34,779 nt of DNA from Anaerolineae bacterium. Its GTDB lineage: Bacteria > Chloroflexota > Anaerolineae > E26-bin7. The stretch's first letter is position 1. Each line of letters begins with the position of its first letter. The position numbers and the translations under genes are program-made. This document shows, piece after piece, positions 1 to 8,301 of this stretch. The notes beneath the pieces are model-generated. The model saw nothing but the letters and a program-made list of their open reading frames with translations. It had not been told where the DNA came from and searched no databases. The stretch spans positions 1 to 34,779 of the forward strand of contig JAOZOT010000005.1 of the NCBI GenBank assembly GCA_029933115.1, in the 5' to 3' direction.

Positions 1-55
1 CTCAGACCGCAAGCCTTTAACAAGTCCTGATCAGGCGGCGCCACGCCAACCGTGC
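1..55. repeat. terminal direct repeat, left copy (assembly overlap)
   Basis: These 55 bases are identical to 34725-34779 at the other end of the window. An exact overlap of 55 bases is what a de Bruijn assembler with k=55 leaves on a circular contig. A tail-tube reading frame continues in phase across the join, which supports a circular or circularly permuted molecule rather than true short terminal repeats. Confidence 0.95.
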
Positions 56-275
56 CGCTACCGCTAATGTGCATCGAGAAAGAAATGCGGGCCAGAATAG
101 TGCCGACACGCGGCTTCTCGCGCTGCGTTAGTGGAACCTGGATGTTGTTGTCAAACATATCGGCTTCCAGCGGCGTTAGGTCGTAATCAAATACCTTGTG
201 GTATTTCAACGTTCCGTCAGCCGGGCCGAAAGCGACTTTCGTTAATTTCGCTACATACGGTGGGCCAAAAGCCAT
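1..275 (-). CDS. major tail tube protein, N-terminal part (gene crosses the circular join)
   Basis: This is the first 91 or so codons of a tail tube protein whose remainder is at 34046-34724. The ATG at 275-273 is preceded by a strong AAGGAGGTGAT site that lies in the end of the upstream 51-codon gene, and the two overlap as TAATG. When the 55-bp overlap is collapsed, 275 nt plus 679 nt give 954 nt, a 317-residue protein with no stop at the join. The role is inferred from length, position between the tail terminator gene and the tail chaperones, and the beta-rich, charged composition typical of siphovirus tail tubes. It would polymerise as stacked hexameric rings around the tape measure. Confidence 0.85.
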   Translation of the reverse strand, partial: MAFGPPYVAKLTKVAFGPADGTLKYHKVFDYDLTPLEADMFDNNIQVPLTQREKPRVGTILARISFSMHISGSGTVGVAPPDQDLLKACGL

Positions 276-430
276 TATTTATCACCTCCTTTAGTTTTTT
301 GGGTATTGGCTTTTTGGGATACCGGCGGCTTGTAGCCAGTCATCCGATACCACGCCTCTTTCTCGCGTTCGGTTTTCCTGGCCCACTTCCGGGGGTCAAA
401 ACCCTCGGGGCAGGGATATTTTGTTTTCAT
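275..430 (-). CDS. small hypothetical protein before the tail tube gene
   Basis: A 51-residue, lysine-rich protein starting at the ATG at 430, behind GAGGTGAAACG. It contains the run KWARKTEREKEAWYRMTGY, so it is basic and probably helical. Its last codons contain the ribosome-binding site of the tail tube gene, and its TAA overlaps the next ATG by one base, so the two are probably translationally coupled. I do not recognise a family. A short structural or assembly helper is plausible from position only. Confidence 0.7.
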   Translation of the reverse strand: MKTKYPCPEGFDPRKWARKTEREKEAWYRMTGYKPPVSQKANTQKTKGGDK

Positions 431-442
431 CGTTTCACCTCG

Positions 443-859
443 TTAGAATTCACGTTCATATGTTATTTCGACGTGGCAGTCAAAATACATGTAGTTCGCC
501 GTCTCCCACGTCACCGGCGGCTCTTTCCTTTTCACCTCAGCGCATATGCAGGTATTGTTCAGTTGCGGATCACTGGCCAAACTATCGGCAATATCCTCCC
601 AGATGTCATACAGGGCGTCCTCGCCGTCTTTCGCTTTCTGAATAATGCGCACGGCAACAAGCTCCACGACGAGATTGGTGCTCGTTATATAATGGCGAAT
701 TTCAGCGGGGCCGGATTTGATGAATGCACAGGGGAAATCGCTTTCGGGCAATTTGCCGATGTCAACTTCTTTATAGCTCACCAATTTCAATGATGTGCAA
801 TCATTATCAAGCTGTGCAGCGAGCGCGGCAAGGATTGTTTTCAAGCTTTGACTAGCCAT
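443..859 (-). CDS. tail terminator / tail completion protein (gpU-like)
   Basis: A 138-residue protein that starts at the ATG at 859 and overlaps the end of the upstream gp10-like gene by 8 nt. The size, the alternating beta/alpha look and the position between the gp10-like neck protein and the tail tube match siphovirus tail terminators (lambda gpU, HK97 gp10-neighbour families). These cap the finished tail and join it to the head. The C-terminal half (about residues 105-138) is beta-rich and aromatic. The assignment rests on synteny more than on a diagnostic motif. A generic minor tail protein is the alternative. Confidence 0.65.
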   Translation of the reverse strand: MASQSLKTILAALAAQLDNDCTSLKLVSYKEVDIGKLPESDFPCAFIKSGPAEIRHYITSTNLVVELVAVRIIQKAKDGEDALYDIWEDIADSLASDPQLNNTCICAEVKRKEPPVTWETANYMYFDCHVEITYEREF

Positions 860-1349
860 CGAAGCCTATCTCCTTGCGCATTTGCGCGAGCGCCTTTTCC
901 GCTTCCTTCTGTATCGGATGTCGCAGAAAGCGCTTCGGTTTTATGTAGCCGCCCGGATGATGCACGCGCCGCCTGTAAAGCGTTTCACCGCCGATAACAA
1001 ACTTCAGTCTGCCCGGCCTGCCGTCACGCCCGATACGTCCCGGCTTGGCGCTGATGCCGTGCGGCGGGATATGGCCGCCATATTCCTGAATGGCAGCGTA
1101 TTCCTTATCGCTGCTCAGGCCAATTGTCCACGCGCTTGCTCCCGTGCGCTGCGAGACGGGCGAAATTGAATTGCGCAAATTGCCCGTGCGCACTTTCATC
1201 ACCTTCGGGAAGAATGCGGTTGCTTCCGCGCGGAACTTAAATGGCAATTCCGCTACCTGTTTGGCTATAGCCCTTTTTGCGCTTTTGCCGACGCCCTTCA
1301 CCAGCGCATTTAAATCATGCCCCAGTTTATCAAGCGTGGTGACGCTCAT
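852..1349 (-). CDS. HK97 gp10-like head-tail joining / virion morphogenesis protein
   Basis: A 165-residue basic protein. It has an N-terminal helical segment, then RTGNLRNSI at about residues 54-62, a central EYAAIQEYGG motif at about 87-96, and a basic C-terminal segment ending near KRFLRHPI. The pattern 'RTG-NLRxSI ... YAxxxEyGg ... RPFLxPA' is the hallmark of HK97 gp10/phage morphogenesis family neck proteins. It sits between the gp6-like connector and the tail terminator, as expected. It starts at the ATG at 1349, which overlaps the upstream TGA as ATGA. Confidence 0.8.
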   Translation of the reverse strand: MSVTTLDKLGHDLNALVKGVGKSAKRAIAKQVAELPFKFRAEATAFFPKVMKVRTGNLRNSISPVSQRTGASAWTIGLSSDKEYAAIQEYGGHIPPHGISAKPGRIGRDGRPGRLKFVIGGETLYRRRVHHPGGYIKPKRFLRHPIQKEAEKALAQMRKEIGFDG

Positions 1350-1999
1350 ATTACCAGCCTCCGGTAGCCGTTCAGCACACGCTCAACATCAGCAGGGATA
1401 CCACTTATGTATTTGTCGATAACGATAGTTTCGCCGACAAGCGTTTTTGAGCTAAGTCCGAGAAGGCCCTGGCTTTTGCGCCAACCGTTGAACGCAAGCA
1501 CTACAAGCTGGGCGACGGCGTATTCAAGGTCGCGCGGCGCGTCAAATGTTTTCCCTGCCCCAGGGTCGGGATATGCTGCGTCGACCCAGTTGCTGCAATC
1601 ATATCCGGAAGTGTAGACAACCTTGATATTATTTTCAGTGCCGGCATACCAGTTCGGCCAGGTCGCGTTCCCTTCCTGTCCGAGCTTGGGATAATGGATG
1701 TAGCGATCTTCAAACTCCTCGTAATAATCGCTGCTTTCAGTATCGTAGCTATCGTCCCCGTCCCAGATGGCGACTGAACTTATCGCTGTTACCGGCCATT
1801 CCCTAAGCCACAGCTTGTTGCTGCCATTGCCAGTATAGTATTCCGTCCGCTCAACCGATTCAAGCGTGCGGTCGCAGTAGGTCTGAACCCAGTCAGTAAC
1901 GGCCAGCGCAAGCGCCTTCAGGTCGTCGTCGTAATCGGCGCTGTCTTCGTTAAGCAGCGCTTTGATTAGCGCAAGTCTTGCAATTGCCGTTGTCGCCAT
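1346..1999 (-). CDS. gp6-like head-tail connector protein
   Basis: A 217-residue protein. Its N-terminal 45 residues are helical (IARLALIKALL, then acidic residues and a second helix with WVQTYCDRTLES). This is the characteristic opening of gp6/gp15-type connectors that form a ring under the portal. A beta-rich middle follows (WPVTAISSVAIWDGDD), then another helix with YAVAQLVVLAFNGWRKS at about 150-166. Gene order (capsid, small protein, connector, gp10, terminator) agrees. It is longer than many gp6 proteins, with an inserted Tyr/Asp/Glu-rich segment at about residues 85-105. Confidence 0.75.
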   Translation of the reverse strand: MATTAIARLALIKALLNEDSADYDDDLKALALAVTDWVQTYCDRTLESVERTEYYTGNGSNKLWLREWPVTAISSVAIWDGDDSYDTESSDYYEEFEDRYIHYPKLGQEGNATWPNWYAGTENNIKVVYTSGYDCSNWVDAAYPDPGAGKTFDAPRDLEYAVAQLVVLAFNGWRKSQGLLGLSSKTLVGETIVIDKYISGIPADVERVLNGYRRLVI

Positions 2000-2020
2000 T
2001 TTTATTGCTCCGTTTATCCC

Positions 2021-2049
2021 GGGGGCGGACGCCGGAACCGCCCGCCCCC
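2021..2049 (-). terminator. GC-rich hairpin between capsid-side genes and connector gene
   Basis: In the 57-bp gap between two leftward genes, GGGGGCGG (2021-2028) pairs with CCGCCCCC (2042-2049) across a 13-nt loop. No T-run follows in the direction of transcription, so this is not a classic intrinsic terminator. It may attenuate the transcript or protect the abundant capsid mRNA from decay. A hairpin of similar sequence lies at 18199-18238. Confidence 0.45.
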
Positions 2050-2056
2050 TAAAGCA

Positions 2057-2248
2057 CTATCGCCCGTCGCGGTTAGCCAGCTTGTTTTCGTCGCCCGCTT
2101 CTTCGTGCGTCTTAACGCTGTGCGGATCGCGCGCCATGTCTTGCACGGCCACTTTCCGCTCGATTAACCTGCGGGCCTCATGCGCGGGGAACTCCGCCCT
2201 GTCGCCAGGGGTATAACGTTCCCAGGTTGTAACGAACCGCACGCGCAT
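2057..2248 (-). CDS. small hypothetical protein between capsid and connector genes
   Basis: A 63-residue charged protein beginning RVRFVTTWERYTPGD, followed by a helix with AHEARRLIERKVAV. This layout (a short beta start, 'PGD', then an Ala-Arg-Leu-Ile helix) is common in small proteins encoded just after the capsid genes of siphoviruses, but I know no firm function. The Shine-Dalgarno site is weak (AGGGCAGCTAAAC), and the gene is two bases from its upstream neighbour, so translation is probably coupled. Confidence 0.65.
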   Translation of the reverse strand: MRVRFVTTWERYTPGDRAEFPAHEARRLIERKVAVQDMARDPHSVKTHEEAGDENKLANRDGR

Positions 2249-2250
2249 GT

Positions 2251-2700
2251 TTAGCTGCCCTGAACCGTCTGACCGCTCGGCCCGTGCAGAATGCGTCCTT
2301 TCACAGCGTAAATGCCAATAATCGTTCCGCTGCTGTGCGTTCCGGTGGCGGTAACCACCACCTTGACGTAACGCTTACTGCCGCGATAGCCGAGGCAGTA
2401 AATGTTATCGTCATCGGCGGCAGCATTTACCACGCCGAACACATTAGACGTATTGCCGATAACGTCGGTATCGGCCACGTCGGTGTAAGTTCCACCGGAA
2501 GTATCGCATTCGGTCAGCTTGCAGCTCCAGTAAACCGAGCCACTAAGCGTATCGCCCGATTCACCGAAGCTCACAGCAAACGTCGCGCCCTCGTAGCCCG
2601 CAAGGTCGCAGGCATCGGAGGTCACGGTGCTTGTTGCCGTATCCGGATCGGTTAGCTGCTCAAGTAACAGCCTGTTAAATAAATCGTAACTGCACGCCAT
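2251..2700 (-). CDS. putative head decoration or minor virion protein
   Basis: A 149-residue, beta-rich, acidic protein with many Thr/Ser/Gly residues and the segment YRGSKRYVKVVVTATGT at about residues 104-120. It is encoded directly after the major capsid gene, the usual place for decoration or head-fibre proteins. It starts at the ATG at 2700, behind GGAGG, though the spacing is long. The structural role is inferred from position and composition. No catalytic motif is visible. Confidence 0.6.
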   Translation of the reverse strand: MACSYDLFNRLLLEQLTDPDTATSTVTSDACDLAGYEGATFAVSFGESGDTLSGSVYWSCKLTECDTSGGTYTDVADTDVIGNTSNVFGVVNAAADDDNIYCLGYRGSKRYVKVVVTATGTHSSGTIIGIYAVKGRILHGPSGQTVQGS

Positions 2701-2717
2701 AAGCGTAGGTGCCTCCT

Positions 2718-3878
2718 TTACACCTGAACAATCTCGAATGCATAAGGGTCAACGACCGCGCCGCCCACTCTCCACCGGAAGTAGAAGTAGACGTAGCCGT
2801 CGCCCTTATACGGGTTGCGAACCACGACGAACCTCTTGGGCTTTTCAACGATGGTGTAGCCCTGGGCGAAATCGCCGACTATCAGCGGCTTGTAGCCGTT
2901 GGTGCCGTCATCCTGCATCGTCTCCGAAGTGCGGATGCGCTTGAAGAATGAGCCTTGCTGCGTCATCACCTGGAACATTGGCGTGGAGCCAGCGTCCTGG
3001 ATGAGCACCTTATACAGAGTGCCCGAATTCACCAGCGCGACCGCATTCCCGCGATACTGCGTTTTGAGGCTCAGCAAGCCCTGGATAAAGTCTTCCCAAT
3101 CCAGGTTGTCGTTGGCCGCATCGTGGCCGGTAAGAACATCCACATCGCTGTTGGTGATAACGCCTTCAGGCTCACCATCGCCTGAGCCGTTGATGAAATC
3201 CTGCCCGCCGGTATAGGCTACTTGGATTGCGGCGCGTCGTGTAAGGAAACCCTCGATGTCGTAAGCGCTGTCCTCCAGCAGTTCCTCGGATACCCTCGAG
3301 TAGAACTTGATGCCGTGGATGTGAATGATGCGCTCGCCCACTGTGGGTTCGCTTTCCGAGCCAACGGAACCTTCACCAGCATAAGCCGCCGATGGGTCTG
3401 TCTTTTGATAGGGAACAGTGAGCGAGTTGCCGCTTACCGTTTCCTTGTTCGCCAGCCCGTAAACCGGATCGATATCAACCGCAAGCTCTATAATGCGCTT
3501 TGCCATTTGCTCCGGCACGAGCACGCCTCCGGCAGATGCGTCGGTTGTCACCATTGCCGCACGGGTTTCCGGCGGTTCGTTATCGCCATGCTTCAAGTCG
3601 GTGGTCACGCCGCGTCGCAGATAGTTTTCAAACGCGCGGCTTTCGGGATCATCGGGTTCGGTCTCCTTCACCTTCTTGAAGTAGTTGTTAACGTTGTCGA
3701 TCTCCTTGCGCAACTCGGTTTCAACCCTTTTCACCTCGTCCTTGAACGCCTCGCCAAGCCGCTTTTCCATCGCCTTCGTGTCGTCGGCGGTGGGGCGCTC
3801 GGCGATTTTAGCCTTCAGTTCCTCAATGGGCGCGGTGAACTTGGGTTCGAGTTCCTCAAGTAGTTCCTTCGTATCCAT
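2718..3878 (-). CDS. major capsid protein, HK97 fold
   Basis: A 386-residue protein. I chose the ATG at 3878 because AGAGGTAACT lies just upstream; the open frame extends further back but there would overlap the protease end. Residues 1 to about 75 are a charged coiled-coil region (KELLEELEPKF ... VKRVETELRKEIDNV), the delta domain that acts as an internal scaffold and is normally removed by the prohead protease. The rest has HK97 features: E-loop-like and P-domain segments, EQMAKRIIELAVDIDP, SRVSEELLEDSAYDIEGFL, and a C-terminal FYFRWRVGGAVVDPYAF. The gene follows portal and protease as in HK97. Confidence 0.9.
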   Translation of the reverse strand: MDTKELLEELEPKFTAPIEELKAKIAERPTADDTKAMEKRLGEAFKDEVKRVETELRKEIDNVNNYFKKVKETEPDDPESRAFENYLRRGVTTDLKHGDNEPPETRAAMVTTDASAGGVLVPEQMAKRIIELAVDIDPVYGLANKETVSGNSLTVPYQKTDPSAAYAGEGSVGSESEPTVGERIIHIHGIKFYSRVSEELLEDSAYDIEGFLTRRAAIQVAYTGGQDFINGSGDGEPEGVITNSDVDVLTGHDAANDNLDWEDFIQGLLSLKTQYRGNAVALVNSGTLYKVLIQDAGSTPMFQVMTQQGSFFKRIRTSETMQDDGTNGYKPLIVGDFAQGYTIVEKPKRFVVVRNPYKGDGYVYFYFRWRVGGAVVDPYAFEIVQV

Positions 3879-3912
3879 AGTTACCTCTGTTGTTTGGGAT
3901 TTGGCCAACCGT

Positions 3913-4902
3913 TCAGGCTCTAATCCTCCTTGTGAAATCATCAAGGAACTTGCTAACGGAGTGGATGTCCGCCTCCGTGATTCCGGTCGCGTCTTCCGCT
4001 TCGGCAGCTGCGCTGGCAAGTAGCGAATCGCCGCCTTGCAAATCGCAAGTCAACCCAAGCAGAAGTGCTATTTTCTCGTCTATGATCAAGCTATCCGGTA
4101 TGTAGATATTGTCATCGCTGCGTTTAGCATCGGGATGTTCTTTGAGCCAGCTTTTCGCTTTGGCCAAAGTCCAATCATCCTCTTTGGGGAACAGCAGCGC
4201 TTGAATTAGCCATTTGTCTTCCCCTTTCAGTTTGCCGTAAGTGGCCATAACGCGCGGCTTCTTTTTTACGAGCACGATGGTGCGTATCTTCTCAAACTGC
4301 TCAGGGTCGCGCACGCGATAACGAATATAATCATCAGTCTCGTCCCAGCCGGGTCGCGTTTCGAAGCCGTGAAGCGTGAACGGCTCCATTGTGAGCCAAC
4401 TATTGCGCGTTTCCGTTATGTCCGCTTTCGGATTGGCCGCGAAGCCCGGCGGGATTGTTGAATGTTCGCCCATTGCGACTTCGGTCAGTTCGGTCAAGTC
4501 CTCTTTCTTATCGTAAGTCCATTTCACCGGCCAGAAGCCGATAGAAAGCTGCGCGTCGCGGCCCAGCGCCGCCGTATGCTTTATTAGCGCGTATTCCTGT
4601 GCAGCTTCCGGCACGTCGTTGATAAGTAATTCACTTTCAACGAACAGCCCTTTCTTGTCCTCCTCAGCGTGCCTGTTGTTACCGAGCCACTTCTTCGGAT
4701 CGTGATATTTATATACCGGCCACACGCCCTTCAGGTGTTTCACCGTCTGCTTAAATGCGCCGGGCTTCACAATTTCGCGGTAGGCTTCTACGAGCACATT
4801 GAAGACGCTTGCGTAGCCGCGAATAACGCCCACATCACCCTCAACGTCAGCGCCCCGTATATCAAGCGCGCAGGTCAAATATCTTTTATCTCGTTTTCTC
4901 AT
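3913..4902 (-). CDS. prohead serine protease (HK97 gp4 family) with C-terminal extension
   Basis: A 329-residue protein starting at the ATG at 4902, where it overlaps the portal TGA as ATGA with GAGGCTGT upstream. The protease domain covers roughly residues 10-190. It has GYASVFN (29-35), KPGAF (46-50), a candidate catalytic His67 in YKYHDP, and Ser120 in AQLSIGF, followed by an acidic ELTEVAMGEHS region that supplies the third residue in this family. It would cleave the capsid delta domain and mature the prohead. The family is usually 170-230 residues. Here about 130 extra residues follow, including WTLAKAKSWLKEHPDAKR, of unknown role and possibly scaffolding-like. Confidence 0.85.
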   Translation of the reverse strand: MRKRDKRYLTCALDIRGADVEGDVGVIRGYASVFNVLVEAYREIVKPGAFKQTVKHLKGVWPVYKYHDPKKWLGNNRHAEEDKKGLFVESELLINDVPEAAQEYALIKHTAALGRDAQLSIGFWPVKWTYDKKEDLTELTEVAMGEHSTIPPGFAANPKADITETRNSWLTMEPFTLHGFETRPGWDETDDYIRYRVRDPEQFEKIRTIVLVKKKPRVMATYGKLKGEDKWLIQALLFPKEDDWTLAKAKSWLKEHPDAKRSDDNIYIPDSLIIDEKIALLLGLTCDLQGGDSLLASAAAEAEDATGITEADIHSVSKFLDDFTRRIRA

Positions 4903-6953
4903 ACAGCCTCCGATTCTTTGAATAGCGGCGCGGTGTTGCAGCGGCAGTTGATGTCCTCGGCGGGGTCGCCGGTCTGTCCGGGGCATTGCCCGCCGTTGCT
5001 GAATGTCTCGTTTATTCCGACCACTTCCCCGTCCATTGCCTGATGTGTTTCGCGCACATCCGCGTCCCGTGCAGTTATCCATTCCTTGAGTGGCACGCCG
5101 CCCTGTTTGTAGCCTTCAATCTGCGCGTAGTTTACCGTGCGCCCCGTTTCCGTGCGGCTGATGGCGATGCTGCGTCCCCGGCTAATATTCGCGCCCCAGC
5201 TTGAATACAATTCCTCGATACGGGCGCGAAGCTTGTCTGCTCCTTCGCCTTCGGCCATACCCTCTTCCAGCACTGCTTTGATTTTCTTGCCGGTATAATC
5301 GTTGATTAAGCGCGAGCGTTCAGCAATGTCGGCGGCGAGCCATTCTTTTATATCAGGCCGTTCAACGTCAAACAAAATGTCCGAGCCGATTTCATCAAGC
5401 GCATCCTGGCCGAACTCCATTGTCATGCTCACATAAATGCCGTGCATTTCCTCGGCGTAGTGCGCGTTCTCCTCGGGGCCGAATATATTGCCAGCAATAT
5501 CACGCTTGCTGGCGCCGACCCACGTGCCGATATTTTCAAGCACGCGCGCCTTTTGCCCTTTCCAGAAGCGTCGCAAATCGCGCTCAAACAAGCCTTCGTA
5601 AATGCGGCGCGTGCGGTCGTAGCGCTTGTATTTTCGCAACCGCGCTTCCTCTGTGCGATAAAGCGAATGCTCGGAAACATAATCAAGCACGTCACCGTGT
5701 TGTTGCCTGGCGTTCACGCCCAGAATGCGTATCTTGCCGCGCGCGCTTTCCTCGGGTTTGTTTTCCGGTAAGCTGCCGAAGGGGATTTGATTGAAGCCGA
5801 CAAGAATCACATCGCCGCCTTCCACGTCTTCAAGCCCCACCTCCTGGCGGCGCTCGTTTACGGTCAGCCACCAGGCGGTATTCAGTCGGTTCACCTTTTC
5901 ATTCAGGTCAGGTCGCAATGCATCTACATGCTCGGTATTGATTGCCAGCCGAATACTCTTTTCATATTTGGGGAGTAACCAGGCATTCATCTCCTGGCTG
6001 AAATGATTCGCAAGTGGTAGGACAGTTTCGTGATAAAAGGCCTTGCGCGCCTCACGATAATTGCTGTAAGTGCTGTTGGCCATATCGCCCAGAAGCTGTG
6101 AGGGAACGCCCAGCACGGCGCATATCTCGCGCATCATGTCGCGTTTGCCCTCAAGCCAATCAAGGTCTTTGGCGTTCAAGCCGAATTCCCTGAAGTCGCC
6201 AAGCTCACCTGGCAAAACTTTTATCTTGCCCGCATTCTTGGGGCCGCCAAGCTCGCGCTCGTATTTCTCCTGCGCTTTTATCAAGTCAATGTGACCCGGC
6301 AGCGCGTTCTTAAGCGTAAGCAGAATCGACGTGCGTCCCATATTATCAAGCAGGCTTTTGTTCCACTGCACGGCGGAATTGAAAGCCAGAATTATCGGCT
6401 TGGCAGCGGTAACAGGCGAAAAGCCCTGCAACTTGCTTCGCGGATTCGGGAACGCTATGTGCCGCATCTCATCGGATTGGATTGGCTCTGCCCTGTTTGT
6501 GATTTTGTAATAATGCTCCAATCCAATCTGAACTAATTCCACGTTATCCGGATTGACAAGCTCCATCATCGGGCTTGCGCTTGGGCGCCCGCCTGCCCCA
6601 CTTGGCAGGTGTATGAAACTGATTCCCGCCAGGTATATATGCGCCACCCATTGCTGAAGAAATTCGCTGAACGATTGCAAGTTGTTGGGGCGCGTGAATA
6701 ATTGGTGCAGCGGCTCACCCGGCTCAACCACTTCATCGTCTTTGACGAATACGAAATCAATTCCGCTTATCGCGTTCGCGATTTCGTTTATGCAGGCGTA
6801 AACAATCGGGTTGGACGAATACGCTTTAGTGTAAGCGGTATGAAAATCCCACGGCGTGCTATCGCCTTCTTTCAGCCCAAGAAATTCCAGCAGGCTTGAG
6901 CTGAGTGCCCTTACTTGTGGTGCTCGCCGTATGTCGAATCCGAATATTCTCAT
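4899..6953 (-). CDS. portal protein fused to a MuF-like minor head protein
   Basis: A 684-residue protein. Residues 1 to about 400 match HK97-type portals: an N-terminal segment with NPIVYACINEIANAIS, a core including SPVTAAKPIILAFNSAVQWN, GDMANSTYSNYREARKAFY and WWLTVNERRQEVGLEDVEGG. From about residue 430 the sequence becomes MuF/SPP1 gp7-like, with long charged helices, then ISRTETGRTVNYAQIEGYKQ, ITARDADVRETHQAMDG, and a C-terminal CPGQ...INCRCN cysteine cluster. The portal forms the 12-mer at the packaging vertex, and MuF proteins are ejected or sit inside the head near it. They are usually separate adjacent genes. No stop or frameshift separates them here. Confidence 0.9.
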   Translation of the reverse strand: MRIFGFDIRRAPQVRALSSSLLEFLGLKEGDSTPWDFHTAYTKAYSSNPIVYACINEIANAISGIDFVFVKDDEVVEPGEPLHQLFTRPNNLQSFSEFLQQWVAHIYLAGISFIHLPSGAGGRPSASPMMELVNPDNVELVQIGLEHYYKITNRAEPIQSDEMRHIAFPNPRSKLQGFSPVTAAKPIILAFNSAVQWNKSLLDNMGRTSILLTLKNALPGHIDLIKAQEKYERELGGPKNAGKIKVLPGELGDFREFGLNAKDLDWLEGKRDMMREICAVLGVPSQLLGDMANSTYSNYREARKAFYHETVLPLANHFSQEMNAWLLPKYEKSIRLAINTEHVDALRPDLNEKVNRLNTAWWLTVNERRQEVGLEDVEGGDVILVGFNQIPFGSLPENKPEESARGKIRILGVNARQQHGDVLDYVSEHSLYRTEEARLRKYKRYDRTRRIYEGLFERDLRRFWKGQKARVLENIGTWVGASKRDIAGNIFGPEENAHYAEEMHGIYVSMTMEFGQDALDEIGSDILFDVERPDIKEWLAADIAERSRLINDYTGKKIKAVLEEGMAEGEGADKLRARIEELYSSWGANISRGRSIAISRTETGRTVNYAQIEGYKQGGVPLKEWITARDADVRETHQAMDGEVVGINETFSNGGQCPGQTGDPAEDINCRCNTAPLFKESEAV

Positions 6954-6954
6954 T

Positions 6955-8301
6955 TCACCAATCCAATGTGATCACATCACCACCACGCATTGCCTCCCAT
7001 TCCTTGATATAGTTAGCGAAATGCGCCGTGGTGTCCACCTGATCGTCGTGTTTGCCGCGCGGGAATTCGGCGTGCTCGTGCACGAAGTCATTTACCCAGG
7101 GTTCGCCATCAGCAAGGAACAATCGGTGCGTTTGTTGTAGTCCAATCGCTTGCTCCGCGCGCGAGAGCTTGTCTTTATCGGCAGTAACAATCTTGATAGG
7201 CAAGCGAGTTTCGCGCTGTAGCGCTTGCTGTGATTGTTTACCTGATGCCCCTTCCTCTACCAAAACACACATCGGGCTTACACGATGCTCCTCCTGTGCC
7301 GCTAATTCGTATTCGCCTTTTAGCGCTACTACCAGATCGGGGAATTCCATTCTGGCACGATAGATTCTACGGCAAAAGTAACCTTCGGGGATAACCCACC
7401 AAGTGGCAATTACCGTGAAATCATTTTCCTTCTTGATGCCTATAGCCGTATCAACCACCTGCACAACGTGCAGCGGCTTGCCCAGCATCGCCGTGCGTAT
7501 ATAGCGCCAGTCCTCACGCTTGAAGTAATTGCCGCTTTCCGGCGTTGGGTTTTGCTGGTAAAGCGCTTCCCAGCTATGTTTGCTGATAGTAAGATTCTCA
7601 AAATACTCAACGGGAAACCGTTCCGTCCAGAGTGCCTCGCCTTCCGAACGGCCAAGCGGGTCTACCTCGTTGCCTGCTGCCAGCGCGGGCAGCTTCACCA
7701 CTTCCCACCTCTCGCCCTCAGCCTCCAGCAGCCGACCTACAAGGTCGTCATGGTGACGGCGCGTCATAATGAATATCACGCCAGCGTTTGGTTCAAGTCG
7801 TGTCTGAATATCTTCTTGCCACCATTTCCACGCGCGTTCGCGGTAGGTTTCGCTACGGGCCTCCTCGGCGCTCTTGACGACATCGTCCAGCACCATAAGG
7901 TTCAGGCGGCGTCCGGTAATCGCGCCACCAACGCCAACTGTCACCATGCCGCCGTCGGCGTTTTCTATATGCCAGCGGGAGACGGCGCTGCTGTCGGAAG
8001 CGACGCTTATACCGAGCTGGCTGCTGAAGCGATTGATCAAGTTGCGCGCTTTTCGTCCCCATTCGGCGGCGAATTCGGCTGTGTGCGCTGCCAGCCCAAC
8101 GCGCCAGCTCGGGAAGTGCGACAATGCCCAGATGATAGTCCATAAAGAAGTGAGCGTGCTTTTGCCGTGGCCCGGCGGTAGAAGTATCATCAGCCGCTTA
8201 TTGCGCCCGGTGATCACATCCACAATCTTGCGGTCAATTAGCCGGACGTGCTGGGGAAGCAGATAAGGGTCGCTATCCGCTCGCGTCAGCCACGCCGCCA
8301 T
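6955..8301 (-). CDS. terminase large subunit
   Basis: A 448-residue packaging motor starting at the ATG at 8301, a start that overlaps the small subunit by 29 nt. The open frame extends to 8397 but with a longer overlap. The N-terminal ATPase has Walker A LPPGHGKST (about residues 41-49) and Walker B LMVLDD (135-140), with a TGRRLN segment just before it and FIMTRRHHDDLVGRL as the coupling region. The C-terminal RNase H-like nuclease shows VVDTAIGI with its metal-binding Asp, and HDDQVDTTAHF near the end. The protein cuts concatemeric DNA and pumps it through the portal. Confidence 0.93.
   Translation of the reverse strand: MAAWLTRADSDPYLLPQHVRLIDRKIVDVITGRNKRLMILLPPGHGKSTLTSLWTIIWALSHFPSWRVGLAAHTAEFAAEWGRKARNLINRFSSQLGISVASDSSAVSRWHIENADGGMVTVGVGGAITGRRLNLMVLDDVVKSAEEARSETYRERAWKWWQEDIQTRLEPNAGVIFIMTRRHHDDLVGRLLEAEGERWEVVKLPALAAGNEVDPLGRSEGEALWTERFPVEYFENLTISKHSWEALYQQNPTPESGNYFKREDWRYIRTAMLGKPLHVVQVVDTAIGIKKENDFTVIATWWVIPEGYFCRRIYRARMEFPDLVVALKGEYELAAQEEHRVSPMCVLVEEGASGKQSQQALQRETRLPIKIVTADKDKLSRAEQAIGLQQTHRLFLADGEPWVNDFVHEHAEFPRGKHDDQVDTTAHFANYIKEWEAMRGGDVITLDW

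Noticed and set aside
131-793. 220-codon plus-strand frame
   Set aside because: It runs antisense to the tail terminator and other confirmed minus-strand genes, has no good ribosome-binding site and no family resemblance.
2021-2049. Intrinsic terminator splitting the head genes
   Set aside because: The stem is strong but no T-run follows in the direction of transcription, so it is listed only as a hairpin with possible attenuating or stabilising effect.
7468-8145. 225-codon plus-strand frame
   Set aside because: Antisense to the terminase large subunit; no start signal or domain.
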